The translations under genes were made by a program, and so were the position numbers. Positions 42,415-53,333 of a DNA stretch of 64,000 nt are shown one piece after another. Under the pieces are notes generated by a model. That model was given only the letters and a program-made list of their open reading frames with translations. It did no database searches and had not been told where the DNA came from. The stretch comes from Trichobilharzia szidati (lineage: Eukaryota > Platyhelminthes > Trematoda > Strigeidida > Schistosomatidae): assembly GCA_944472155.2 (NCBI GenBank), contig OX235273.1:841204-905203 (forward strand). Direction: 5' to 3'. The stretch's first letter is position 1; the number at the start of each line of letters is the position of its first letter.

Positions 42415-43884
42415 ATCAATCACATCGTCTACTCACTCAACAATCAATCAATCACTCTCAAAACCACAACAACATACAACAAACCAGTACACGTACACCC
42501 ACAGTCGAACACAACCACACAAATAAACCCACACATTCACACACACACACACACAAACAAAAACTCAACAGTCACAAACACTCACCACCAAAATCAACCA
42601 AAAACACGCACGAACACACACACACACACACGCATGCACACGCTCACGATCACAATCACGCTCAGGCACACGCACAACACATACACGTACATGAACCTAT
42701 TCACACAAACAGGTACACACTCAGCACGAACAATCACACAGCGCACACACACAAACACAACCACGCACACATGCATACATAACACAAACAATTTCTCAGT
42801 GACCACCGAAACACTCACCACTACGCAAATACTCCTCGCCACACAGACACAGACACACAGACACACACACACACACCTATAACACACATACAAACAGGCA
42901 GGCAGGCAGGCACACACACATACTCCCTCACAAACACACTCACTCAAACACACACGAAGAGGAGTATTTCCTTCCTGACCGAGTGTCCAACAACAAGTCT
43001 CGCCGCCACCGTTTCACTCAAAATTCCTCTCCAATCACGACAAATGCACACTGACTATTGCCAATCTCCTCAACCAATACAAACATTCAATGCAAACGAA
43101 CGCAAACTGACACGAACACAGTCAGACAACTGCAGACTACTCATGGATAATCAATCATCTGTGTGACCACCACTCGATGTGAGAAAACACCCTTGACTAC
43201 ATAACAATGACAAGCTGAGTAAATTGAAGCCGCTTCGCGCCACCGTCTATCTGGTCAATGCTCTATCCTATCTATCTTATTCCTTTGCGTGCCTAGTCGA
43301 ACATAGGGCTTCAAGCTAGAGCTTTGAAGTTTCGATAGCAGTGATGTCCATTCTCACGCCCATCCGTCCTACTTTACCAGTCCTATTACCGGCTTAACGA
43401 GGTTTCGGAGTGCGTCGACTGGGGATCGAACCGCGAACCACATGCGTGGTTGGCGAGCAGTCTACCGCTGCACCAACGCCGCCGTCAATGCTCACTGAGT
43501 GACATTGCAGCTGAGTAGAAAGAGACACGCATCATCGAGATGATTATGATGATGGCGTCACGAGATGAGTGAGGTTGTGATAATATTCCAGTCTGGTGTA
43601 GTTCGGGGTGGTGATTATGCGAATAGAAGGAGGATGGGAGAGATAGAAGCGTGCGTAGTGAATGCAGTAGTGGTGTGTCGGATCGTCCACACTCAGGGGT
43701 CCCACCATGTGACGACGAGAAAGAGGCGATGGAGTGTAAATTCGGTGGTGTGACGCATAGTCTGCGACGTGTGTGGGCAGCACACACGGTGATGTCCAGA
43801 CTGATGGCTTGATTTACTCGATTGTGGCGGACAAAGCAGCCTCGTGTTACTCGTGGTTGTCCGATGGGTCAAAAGCCCACCAGC

Positions 43885-43969
43885 TCCGGCGAGGCGGATT
43901 CGAACCACCGACCTAAGGATCACTGCACCAATCTACAGTCCTCCGCTCTACCAACTGAGCTATCGCCGG
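43885..43969 (-). tRNA. tRNA-Tyr (GTA) with intron, unit 29
   Basis: Consensus gene in type B unit 43307-44897 (1591 bp). Confidence 0.96.
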
Positions 43970-45475
43970 ACGCCCGCACACCCACAACAATCACTATCAA
44001 CATCAATCACATCGTCTACTCACTCAACAATCAATCAATCACTCTCAAAACCACAACAACATACAACAAACCAGTACACGTACACCCACAGTCGAACACA
44101 ACCACACAAATAAACCCACACATTCACACACACACACACACAAACAAAAACTCAACAGTCACAAACACTCACCACCAAAATCAACCAAAAACACGCACGA
44201 ACACACACACACACACGCATGCACACGCTCACGATCACAATCACGCTCAGGCACACGCACAACACATACACGTACATGAACCTATTCACACAAACAGGTA
44301 CACACTCAGCACGAACAATCACACACCGCACACACAAACACAACCACGCACACATGCATACATAACACAAACAATTTCTCAGTGACCACCGAAACACTCA
44401 CCACTACGCAAATACTCCTCGCCACACAGACACAGACACACAGACACACACACACACACCTATAACACACATACAAACAGCCAGGCAGGCAGGCAGGCAG
44501 GCACACACACATACTCCCTCACAAACACACTCACTCAAACACACACGAAGAGGAGTATTTCCTTCCTGACCGAGTGTCCAACAACAAGTCTCGCCGCCAC
44601 CGTTTCACTCAAAATTCCTCTCCAATCACGACAAATGCACACTGACTATTGCCAATCTCCTCAACCAATACAAACATTCAATGCAAACGAACGCAAACTG
44701 ACACGAACACAGTCAGACAACTGCAGACTACTCATGGATAATCAATCATCTGTGTGACCACCACTCGATGTGAGAAAACACCCTTGACTACATAACAATG
44801 ACAAGCTGAGTAAATTGAAGCCACTTCGCGCCACCGTCTATCTGGTCAATGCTCTATCCTATCTATCTTATTCCTTTGCGTGCCTAGTCGAACATAGGGC
44901 TTCAAGCTAGAGCTTTGAAGTTTCGATAGCAGTGATGTCCATTCTCACGCCCATCCGTCCTACTTTACCAGTCCTATTACCGGCTTAACGAGGTTTCGGA
45001 GTGCGTCGACTGGGGATCGAACCGCGAACCACATGCGTGGTTGGCGAGCAGTCTACCGCTGCACCAACGCCGCCGTCAATGCTCACTGAGTGACATTGCA
45101 GCTGAGTAGAAAGAGACACGCATCATCGAGATGATTATGATGATGGCGTCACGAGATGAGTGAGGTTGTGATAATATTCCAGTCTGGTGTAGTTCGGGGT
45201 GGTGATTATGCGAATAGAAGGAGGATGGGAGAGATAGAAGCGTGCGTAGTGAATGCAGTAGTGGTGTGTCGGATCGTCCACACTCAGGGGTCCCACCATG
45301 TGACGACGAGAAAGAGGCGATGGAGTGTAAATTCGGTGGTGTGACGCATAGTCTGCGACGTGTGTGGGCAGCACACACGGTGATGTCCAGACTGATGGCT
45401 TGATTTACTCGATTGTGGCGGACAAAGCAGCCTCGTGTTACTCGTGGTTGTCCGATGGGTCAAAAGCCCACCAGC

Positions 45476-45560
45476 TCCGGCGAGGCGGATTCGAACCACC
45501 GACCTAAGGATCACTGCACCAATCTACAGTCCTCCGCTCTACCAACTGAGCTATCGCCGG
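45476..45560 (-). tRNA. tRNA-Tyr (GTA) with intron, unit 30
   Basis: Consensus gene in type B unit 44898-46490 (1593 bp). Confidence 0.96.
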
Positions 45561-47068
45561 ACGCCCGCACACCCACAACAATCACTATCAACATCAATCA
45601 CATCGTCTACTCACTCAACAATCAATCAATCACTCTCAAAACCACAACAACATACAACAAACCAGTACACGTACACCCACAGTCGAACACAACCACACAA
45701 ATAAACCCACACATTCACACACACACACACACAAACAAAAACTCAACAGTCACAAACACTCACCACCAAAATCAACCAAAAACACGCACGAACACACACA
45801 CACACACACGCATGCACACGCTCACGATCACAATCACGCTCAGGCACACGCACAACACATACACGTACATGAACCTATTCACACAAACAGGTACACACTC
45901 AGCACGAACAATCACACAGCGCACACACACAAACACAACCACGCACACATGCATACATAACACAAACAATTTCTCAGTGACCACCGAAACACTCACCACT
46001 ACGCAAATACTCCTCGCCACACAGACACAGACACACAGACACACACACACACACACCTATAACACACATACAAACAGCCAGGCAGGCAGGCAGGCACACA
46101 CACATACTCCCTCACAAACACACTCACTCAAACACACACGAAGAGGAGTATTTCCTTCCTGACCGAGTGTCCAACAACAAGTCTCGCCGCCACCGTTTCA
46201 CTCAAAATTCCTCTCCAATCACGACAAATGCACACTGACTATTGCCAATCTCCTCAACCAATACAAACATTCAATGCAAACGAACGCAAACTGACACGAA
46301 CACAGTCAGACAACTGCAGACTACTCATGGATAATCAATCATCTGTGTGACCACCACTCGATGTGAGAAAACACCCTTGACTACATAACAATGACAAGCT
46401 GAGTAAATTGAAGCCACTTCGCGCCACCGTCTATCTGGTCAATGCTCTATCCTATCTATCTTATTCCTTTGCGTGCCTAGTCGAACATAGGGCTTCAAGC
46501 TAGAGCTTTGAAGTTTCGATAGCAGTGATGTCCATTCTCACGCCCATCCGTCCTACTTTACCAGTCCTATTACCGGCTTAACGAGGTTTCGGAGTGCGTC
46601 GACTGGGGATCGAACCGCGAACCACATGCGTGGTTGGCGAGCAGTCTACCGCTGCACCAACGCCGCCGTCAATGCTCACTGAGTGACATTGCAGCTGAGT
46701 AGAAAGAGACACGCATCATCGAGATGATTATGATGATGGCGTCACGAGATGAGTGAGGTTGTGATAATATTCCAGTCTGGTGTAGTTCGGGGTGGTGATT
46801 ATGCGAATAGAAGGAGGATGGGAGAGATAGAAGCGTGCGTAGTGAATGCAGTAGTGGTGTGTCGGATCGTCCACACTCAGGGGTCCCACCATGTGACGAC
46901 GAGAAAGAGGCGATGGAGTGTAAATTCGGTGGTGTGACGCATAGTCTGCGACGTGTGTGGGCAGCACACACGGTGATGTCCAGACTGATGGCTTGATTTA
47001 CTCGATTGTGGCGGACAAAGCAGCCTCGTGTTACTCGTGGTTGTCCGATGGGTCAAAAGCCCACCAGC

Positions 47069-47153
47069 TCCGGCGAGGCGGATTCGAACCACCGACCTAA
47101 GGATCACTGCACCAATCTACAGTCCTCCGCTCTACCAACTGAGCTATCGCCGG
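47069..47153 (-). tRNA. tRNA-Tyr (GTA) with intron, unit 31
   Basis: Consensus gene in type B unit 46491-48081 (1591 bp). Confidence 0.96.
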
Positions 47154-48659
47154 ACGCCCGCACACCCACAACAATCACTATCAACATCAATCACATCGTC
47201 TACTCACTCAACAATCAATCAATCACTCTCAAAACCACAACAACATACAACAAACCAGTACACGTACACCCACAGTCGAACACAACCACACAAATAAACC
47301 CACACATTCACACACACACACACAAACAAAAACTCAACAGTCACAAACACTCACCACCAAAATCAACCAAAAACACGCACGAACACACACACACACACAC
47401 ACATGCACACGCTCACGATCACAATCACGCTCAGGCACACGCACAACACATACACGTACATGAACCTATTCACACAAACAGGTACACACTCAGCACGAAC
47501 AATCACACAGCGCACACACACAAACACAACCACGCACACATGCATACATAACACAAACAATTTCTCAGTGACCACCGAAACACTCACCACTACGCAAATA
47601 CTCCTCGCCACACAGACACAGACACACAGACACACACACACACACACCTATAACACACATACAAACAGCCAGGCAGGCAGGCAGGCACACACACATACTC
47701 CCTCACAAACACACTCACTCAAACACACACGAAGAGGAGTATTTCCTTCCTGACCGAGTGTCCAACAACAAGTCTCGCCGCCACCGTTTCACTCAAAATT
47801 CCTCTCCAATCACGACAAATGCACACTGACTATTGCCAATCTCCTCAACCAATACAAACATTCAATGCAAACGAACGCAAACTGACACGAACACAGTCAG
47901 ACAACTGCAGACTACTCATGGATAATCAATCATCTGTGTGACCACCACTCGATGTGAGAAAACACCCTTGACTACATAACAATGACAAGCTGAGTAAATT
48001 GAAGCCACTTCGCGCCACCGTCTATCTGGTCAATGCTCTATCCTATCTATCTTATTCCTTTGCGTGCCTAGTCGAACATAGGGCTTCAAGCTAGAGCTTT
48101 GAAGTTTCGATAGCAGTGATGTCCATTCTCACGCCCATCCGTCCTACTTTACCAGTCCTATTACCGGCTTAACGAGGTTTCGGAGTGCGTCGACTGGGGA
48201 TCGAACCGCGAACCACATGCGTGGTTGGCGAGCAGTCTACCGCTGCACCAACGCCGCCGTCAATGCTCACTGAGTGACATTGCAGCTGAGTAGAAAGAGA
48301 CACGCATCATCGAGATGATTATGATGATGGCGTCACGAGATGAGTGAGGTTGTGATAATATTCCAGTCTGGTGTAGTTCGGGGTGGTGATTATGCGAATA
48401 GAAGGAGGATGGGAGAGATAGAAGCGTGCGTAGTGAATGCAGTAGTGGTGTGTCGGATCGTCCACACTCAGGGGTCCCACCATGTGACGACGAGAAAGAG
48501 GCGATGGAGTGTAAATTCGGTGGTGTGACGCATAGTCTGCGACGTGTGTGGGCAGCACACACGGTGATGTCCAGACTGATGGCTTGATTTACTCGATTGT
48601 GGCGGACAAAGCAGCCTCGTGTTACTCGTGGTTGTCCGATGGGTCAAAAGCCCACCAGC

Positions 48660-48744
48660 TCCGGCGAGGCGGATTCGAACCACCGACCTAAGGATCACTG
48701 CACCAATCTACAGTCCTCCGCTCTACCAACTGAGCTATCGCCGG
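48660..48744 (-). tRNA. tRNA-Tyr (GTA) with intron, unit 32
   Basis: Consensus gene in the last, truncated type B unit (48082 to about 49446). The tRNA, its terminator and the CA block are complete; only the final spacer is missing. Confidence 0.96.
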
Positions 48745-49446
48745 ACGCCCGCACACCCACAACAATCACTATCAACATCAATCACATCGTCTACTCACTC
48801 AACAATCAATCAATCACTCTCAAAACCACAACAACATACAACAAACCAGTACACGTACACCCACAGTCGAACACAACCACACAAATAAACCCACACATTC
48901 ACACACACACACACACACAAACACAAACTCAACAGTCACAAACACTCACCACCAAAATCAACCAAAAACACGCACGAACACACACACACACACGCATGCA
49001 CACGCTCACGATCACAATCACGCTCAGGCACACGCACAACACATACACGTACATGAACCTATTCACACAAACAGGTACACACTCAGCACGAACAATCACA
49101 CAGCGCACACACACAAACACAACCACGCACACATGCATACATAACACAAACAATTTCTCAGTGACCACCGAAACACTCACCACTACGCAAATACTCCTCG
49201 CCACACAGACACAGACACACAGACACACACACACACACCTATAACACACATACAAACAGCCAGGCAGGCAGGCAGGCAGGCACACACACATACTCCCTCA
49301 CAAACACACTCACTCAAACACACACGAAGAGGAGTATTTCCTTCCTGACCGAGTGTCCAACAACAAGTCTCGCCGCCACCGTTTCACTCAAAATTCCTCT
49401 CCAATCACGACAAATGCACACTGACTATTGCCAATCTCCTCAACCA

Positions 49447-49877
49447 ACACAGACATTCTCTGCTTATATTCGTATCCTTTTTTTGATTTATTACATATGC
49501 TTTTTCTTTTCATTTTTTCTTTTGCTTATTCTTGTGTTTTTTTTTCTTTGATTAATATTCTCCTTTGTTTTCGCTTTTATATATATTTTTTTACACTTTG
49601 TTTTTCGTTTGGTTTTTTTTTGCTTTCCTAATTTTTATTGGTTGTTTATATATTTTTGATCATCTTTTCCTCTCTCCTCATTGTCATCTTCTTTCAACAA
49701 TTAACACTTTGTTTTTTTTTGTGCTCACCCTGGTTTCCTTTTTATATTTCTAGTGGTACAAGGTGTAGAAATTCATTAAAATGAATTCACGGAAACATAG
49801 TTCAACATTTCTTTTTAAACATTAAGTTAACCCAACACACGCAATGCCCAATTATTTTCAAACTGTTGAAATCGATT
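49447..49877. other. T-rich boundary region after the array
   Basis: After CTCCTCAACCAA the sequence departs from the repeat unit. Bases 49455-49755 are strongly T-rich with runs of up to nine T, and the open frames across it are compositional only. Bases 49756-49877 are ordinary AT-rich DNA. No gene seen. Confidence 0.7.
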
Positions 49878-50083
49878 AATTGATGGATGGTGACTAGCAG
49901 CGGAATCCATGCGCATTTCGTCCTATTTTTGACTCGTCATCTGTATGTACCTGGATTTCGCAGTGAGTTATGATATTCCCACCGAGCCTCAAACCCAGTG
50001 CCCATAGTTTCAAACGCTTAAGCGTTATCCACTAGGACGAAATGCGCATCCTGGATTCGACTGCTAGTCACCATCCACCAATT
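49878..50083 (-). mobile_element. Sm-alpha-type SINE with inverted ends
   Basis: The minus strand carries a tRNA-like head (CTAGTGGATAACG as A box, TGGGTTTGAGGC as degenerate B box, about 49985-50045). Downstream is a hammerhead-type segment ending in GGATTCCGCTGCTAGTCACC. The upstream end carries the same segment in inverse orientation (50033-50083), so the copy is bounded by inverted repeats of about 48 bp. The combination of Pol III head and hammerhead is characteristic of the Sm-alpha family described in schistosomes; the assignment is by recognition, not by alignment. Confidence 0.75.
49901..49960 (-). ncRNA. Degenerate hammerhead ribozyme in the Sm-alpha copy
   Basis: Visible parts are the GAAA box, a short stem III of the form T-GCGC-A, stem II arms GTC/GGAC and stem I AATCCAG against GGATT. 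The core reads CAGATGA rather than CTGATGA, three extra bases follow it, and the cleavage-site C and the following two bases are missing (CATGGATT where CATCCTGGATT is expected). It is probably inactive. Confidence 0.65.
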
Positions 50084-50287
50084 GAATACTAATTATATGC
50101 CCAGACATCGTCGAAGCATCTGCACAAGAAGCCAATAAGTCAACCTGAGACCGATCACTTTGTTCCAATCAATCGACAGGAAAATCTAAAATTCATTTAA
50201 ATGTTGAAAGTGAACTTGGTTTGGACCTATATATAAATTAAGTACTAAGCATGAAAGCGAAACACTTTAATTCCACGTATAACTTAC

Positions 50288-50469
50288 TCGCATTGAATAT
50301 TTTTCGAGGATACTCCTGATAACGAGGTGTTGATTTCTTTGATTTTTTTCTCATTGAATTCTTTGGTACCAGCTAAGTCCAGGACAAGTACACGACATGG
50401 TTTAATGAAGAAATCTTCAGATTTTATTAGATTGTAACCAATTATTTTTTCTAAGGTATGTCTATCAGT
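50288..50469 (-). CDS. Exon of an unrecognised multi-exon gene (most 3' exon found)
   Basis: An open segment of 182 nt is preceded by a good acceptor (TTATTTCCAG, AG at 50470-50471) and followed by GTAAGTT (50281-50287). It starts in phase 0, matching the phase-0 end of the exon at 51746. The peptide contains a hydrophobic strand with VLVLDLAG followed by a charged EKKIKEIN stretch. The reading also meets TAA inside the donor, so this could be either an internal exon or the last one ending at 50284. I do not recognise the protein family. The intron to the next exon upstream is 1276 nt and contains an LTR-like repeat and a SINE. Confidence 0.6.
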
Positions 50470-50670
50470 CTGGAAATAATAATAATACGTTACAAAATTA
50501 ACAATCATACCTTGGAAATAATACCACACATCAAACAGGAACACTTTATAGACATTTTCTTTTTCTACAGCATTACAGTGATCAAATTATGTGAGATAGT
50601 TTTCGATTGGTTACATGTTCGACTGACGAGTTGATATCAGCTAGAGAACCATCAGAAAACCAAGGAGTAC

Positions 50671-50978
50671 TGTAACAACAGAAGACAAGGGCCAGGCAAC
50701 CGATCGTTTATTAAGGAAAATCAACACATATTTATAGATTTTAATGTACATTATTGTAGATTATTGTTAGTAGAAAATACAGTCTTTTGATTGGTTGTTT
50801 CTCACAGAAAGTTAACCTTGCATCTCTTTGTGGCTGTGTCAGATGATCCATCCATATGCTAACTGTATCCGCCTACGCAAAGCCTTTGTTCTCATTTTCT
50901 CACCACCAATATTGGGGACATAAACATTGACGTCAATTACTGTCAACCAACTTTGGCTAGCAGCCAGCTCTCACCACA
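50671..50978 (-). mobile_element. Solo LTR-like repeat, copy 1
   Basis: About 308 bp with TG...CA ends, flanked by GTAC on both sides, as expected of a solo LTR with a 4-bp target duplication. It is the reverse complement of the element at 54421-54756. On the minus strand an AATAAA precedes the conserved end CCTGGCCCTTGTCTTC, like a polyadenylation signal within an LTR. It lies inside an intron of the minus-strand gene. Confidence 0.65.
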
Positions 50979-51487
50979 GTACTAGACAGCTGTTACGTCT
51001 TAGTCTGAGACTCCTCAGAACAGTAGGTAGCCATTGGGGTTCAAACAGAAGACTTTCTCGTCACAAGGCGACCTCACAAACCTGACCTAGTGCGCGTGAA
51101 TTCCAGCTTCTGTTAACTGGCGATATATATATATATATGTATATATAGCGCAGCCACGAGCAGATGTCATTGGAGAGTAAATGATTTCTTAGCTGACTTG
51201 ACAGACCTCCCTGGTTACGACTTCTTTCTAGAACTCCAGGTAACTTTCAATATAGAGCCAGATTCTAAGGAGGATCAGACTAATTATCAAGCGTTGGTTT
51301 GCAGGGCTTCGACTGGTTGTAGGTTAGTCAATAAACCAGTCTACCGCGAAGTCGTAACCACTTGGGTCCATGAAGTCGAGTAAGCGATCAGCTACTTGCC
51401 CGTGACATTTGCTGCCGGTTGTGCCATATATATTAGGAAATGACAAAAGTTTGGATTCATGGACTAGTTATTATATCGGGTTATTAT
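50979..51487. other. Intronic sequence with an AT microsatellite
   Basis: No gene. An (AT)n tract lies at 51123-51147. A segment from about 51150 to 51300 is similar to 59210-59320 and is therefore a dispersed repeat. Inside it GGTTACGACTTC (51213) and GAAGTCGTAACC (51343) form an inverted pair, which could make a stem of 12 bp. Confidence 0.5.
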
Positions 51488-51680
51488 TAAACCTAGGGTC
51501 CTGGGTTCGATCCCTGTCGGTGCATGCGTACTGATGAAGGACTGCAAACTGTTGGGGCGAAACAACTGTCCAGTACCCCCCTGCTGGTTTTCCAATGCTT
51601 CCTTAACCGATGTCAGCTCATGATGAGATCCTGTAACCAATCAATCAAACCCATACACACCAATACTTGAATCATAAATA
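51488..51680 (+). mobile_element. 5'-truncated tRNA-derived SINE (lineage B)
   Basis: Begins at the B-box part of a tRNA-like head (GGTCCTGGGTTCGATCC) and shares body and tail (GATGTCAGCTCATGATGA, then CCAATCAAACAAA-like tail) with the fuller copy at 63340-63590. Between head and tail it has CTGATGA (51531), CGAAAC (51558-51563) and GTC (51568-51570) in hammerhead order. Confidence 0.7.
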
Positions 51681-51745
51681 TACCTGACCTTTCATTCAAA
51701 CATATGTATACGTAGGAAATGATGGCTTTATCAAACGTCACTTAC

Positions 51746-52183
51746 AAATCTACTTTTACCCTTGAATTTCGATGGTGTTGACAGAGCTTTAGGAGATCGA
51801 GACATTGAAGCTGTTGACAGAGGTAAAGAATCCAGTGATGAAGGTGAAGATGATGATGATGACGCTGGTGAATAAACATTGGCTAACTGTTTTAAACTTT
51901 CATCTTTCACAATTGGAATATTGAACAGTGATTCTTTTTTCAGTTGTTTAAATGAATTCATGTAAGCAGCAGTACGATCACCATTATTATTATCGTTAAT
52001 ACCATTCTTGCTATTACTGTTGTTACTATTTCCAGTATTAGTTTTATTACTGTTCATTTGAAAGTAGCGCGGTCGAAAGATTCTTTCACGATAATTTGAT
52101 AAAAAATGTATCGGTATGTCTGTGATAGCATTAATGAATTGCAACAGACTAAGCGACTTAACAGAAATGTAAAGACGATGAAA
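51746..52183 (-). CDS. Exon of the unrecognised minus-strand gene
   Basis: 438 nt, 146 codons, phase 0 to phase 0. The acceptor is TTTCATTTTAG (AG at 52184-52185) and the donor GTAAGTG (51739-51745). The first 45 residues look globular (contains LSLLQFINAITDIPIHFL). Then come an Asn-rich low-complexity stretch (NSNNSNSKNGINDNNN) and a Ser-rich stretch (six Ser in a row), the composition of a disordered linker common in fluke proteins. The start of the exon is fixed by the acceptor because no ATG is needed there. Family not recognised. Confidence 0.7.
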
Positions 52184-53333
52184 CTAAAATGAAATAAAAT
52201 TCGAAAAAAGCAAAAAACAAAATGAATTATGAAATATTTCTTTTAATTCGTTTGTTTATTTGTTAAGTTATTTTAATAACAAAAATTATACTACTCATAA
52301 TTTGTCAGTAGCTGTAAACCACCTTTCTTGTTACGAGTGAATAAATTTGTGGAAATAATAACGGTGATGACAATAGTTTTATTCTGAACTGTACGTTCTA
52401 TAGAATAGGACAGGAGTTTTTGGCGTGATTTTTATCTATACCTTGAAGAGAACATTCAAGGAAACTAGTAATCTACAATAGATCATTCAAGGCACTAATA
52501 CTATTTATTCTAAATAAAGCAAGAACAACAGTGGCGGTTTGTACAGAATAATATGGTACCATCATTGTTTATTTCGTTGGCCTCTCATCAGCTGCTGCTT
52601 ACAGCCTAAATAAATTATGAGGTTTACGTACAGAAAAGTTTTAACATACTTGCCAACTTTACATGATGTCAGTTGACAGAAAGTTCCACAATTAGTGAAT
52701 AGTGTTCAGAAAGTTACGCTTATATAGTTATTACACAGGCAGTTCAAGTTTAAACAAAATAAATGTATGCATACAATAGTAAAGGAGTTACGTAATAAAG
52801 ACTAGAGGTGAGTAAGATGCAGAGTGACTAATAAATTAGGTAACAATGCTTTGAGTTCAACTCAAATCATAGAAACAAGAGACAAGCAAAATTACAGATT
52901 ATAAAGGGGGGAGTGAGGTTAAAGACACAGATTACGTAATCAGTGTAGAGAATAAAGACATCCAGTTACCATGGCAAGGAAAGACTAATAACTAATAATA
53001 ATAACAAATGATGGTACCATATTATTCTTCACAAACCACTGTTGTTCTTGTTTTATTTAAATTCATCAAGGGGAATAAATGCATGAAGTTTCTAAAAGTT
53101 GCCTCCCCGCAGAATCGTTCAAATCACTACTTATTCTACCTGAAATATACCATAACCGATGACGATTATATCCCGTCGAAACATATCTAACGGTTTACTA
53201 AAAGGCATTCATAAATGCATATGAATAAAAACTGTTTTTCAAGGGGAGTCACTGGGTGGTCAAAATAAATTAAGATTAATTAATGATGTAAGGATAAAAC
53301 TTGGGCACTGTGGTGGTGAAGTATAGTTCTCTC
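52184..53333. repeat. Intronic sequence with an inverted repeat pair
   Basis: No gene. AACAACAGTGGCGGTTTGTA...ATGGTACCATCAT (about 52519-52565) recurs inverted at about 53007-53055, spacing about 440 bp. This gives a second terminal-inverted-repeat-like structure, possibly the remnant of another PLE. The start of the intron (52200-52500) is plain AT-rich DNA. Confidence 0.45.

Larger units (their letters stand above)
1..49446. repeat. Tandem array of 32 tRNA-Tyr/SINE units
   Basis: Head-to-tail repeats. Unit starts are 1, 1573, 3172, 4743, 6323, 7901, 9473, 10819, 12397, 13743, 15319, 16665, 18013, 19361, 20935, 22531, 23877, 25477, 27070, 28667, 30265, 31861, 33461, 35059, 36657, 38253, 39851, 41438, 43307, 44898, 46491 and 48082. 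Long units are 1571-1600 bp; units 7, 9, 11, 12, 13 and 16 are 1346-1348 bp; unit 28 is 1869 bp; unit 32 stops near 49446. Outside the CA/CAGG runs the units are nearly identical, differing by a few substitutions, which indicates ongoing homogenisation. Each unit holds, on the minus strand, a SINE and one intron-containing tRNA-Tyr gene. Open frames in the array are shadows of low-complexity DNA: the same frames recur in every copy, are Thr/His- or Cys/Val-rich, and change length with the microsatellites. The array starts in mid-SINE at base 1, so it probably continues upstream. Confidence 0.97.

Noticed and set aside
1..49446. CRISPR array or rDNA
   Set aside because: The unit is long, contains tRNA-Tyr and eukaryotic SINE sequence, and has no spacer structure or rRNA signature.
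49428..49753. Phe/Leu-rich open frames resembling membrane proteins
   Set aside because: They arise from T-rich composition; two overlapping frames are equally open and neither has splice or start context.
51198..51383. 61-residue plus-strand frame
   Set aside because: It lies in a dispersed repeat also seen near 59210, where the frame is not kept.
53007..53190. Short plus-strand open frame with CCGATGACG...GTCGAAAC following it
   Set aside because: The frame has no family resemblance, and the hammerhead-like pieces do not form stem II around a proper core.
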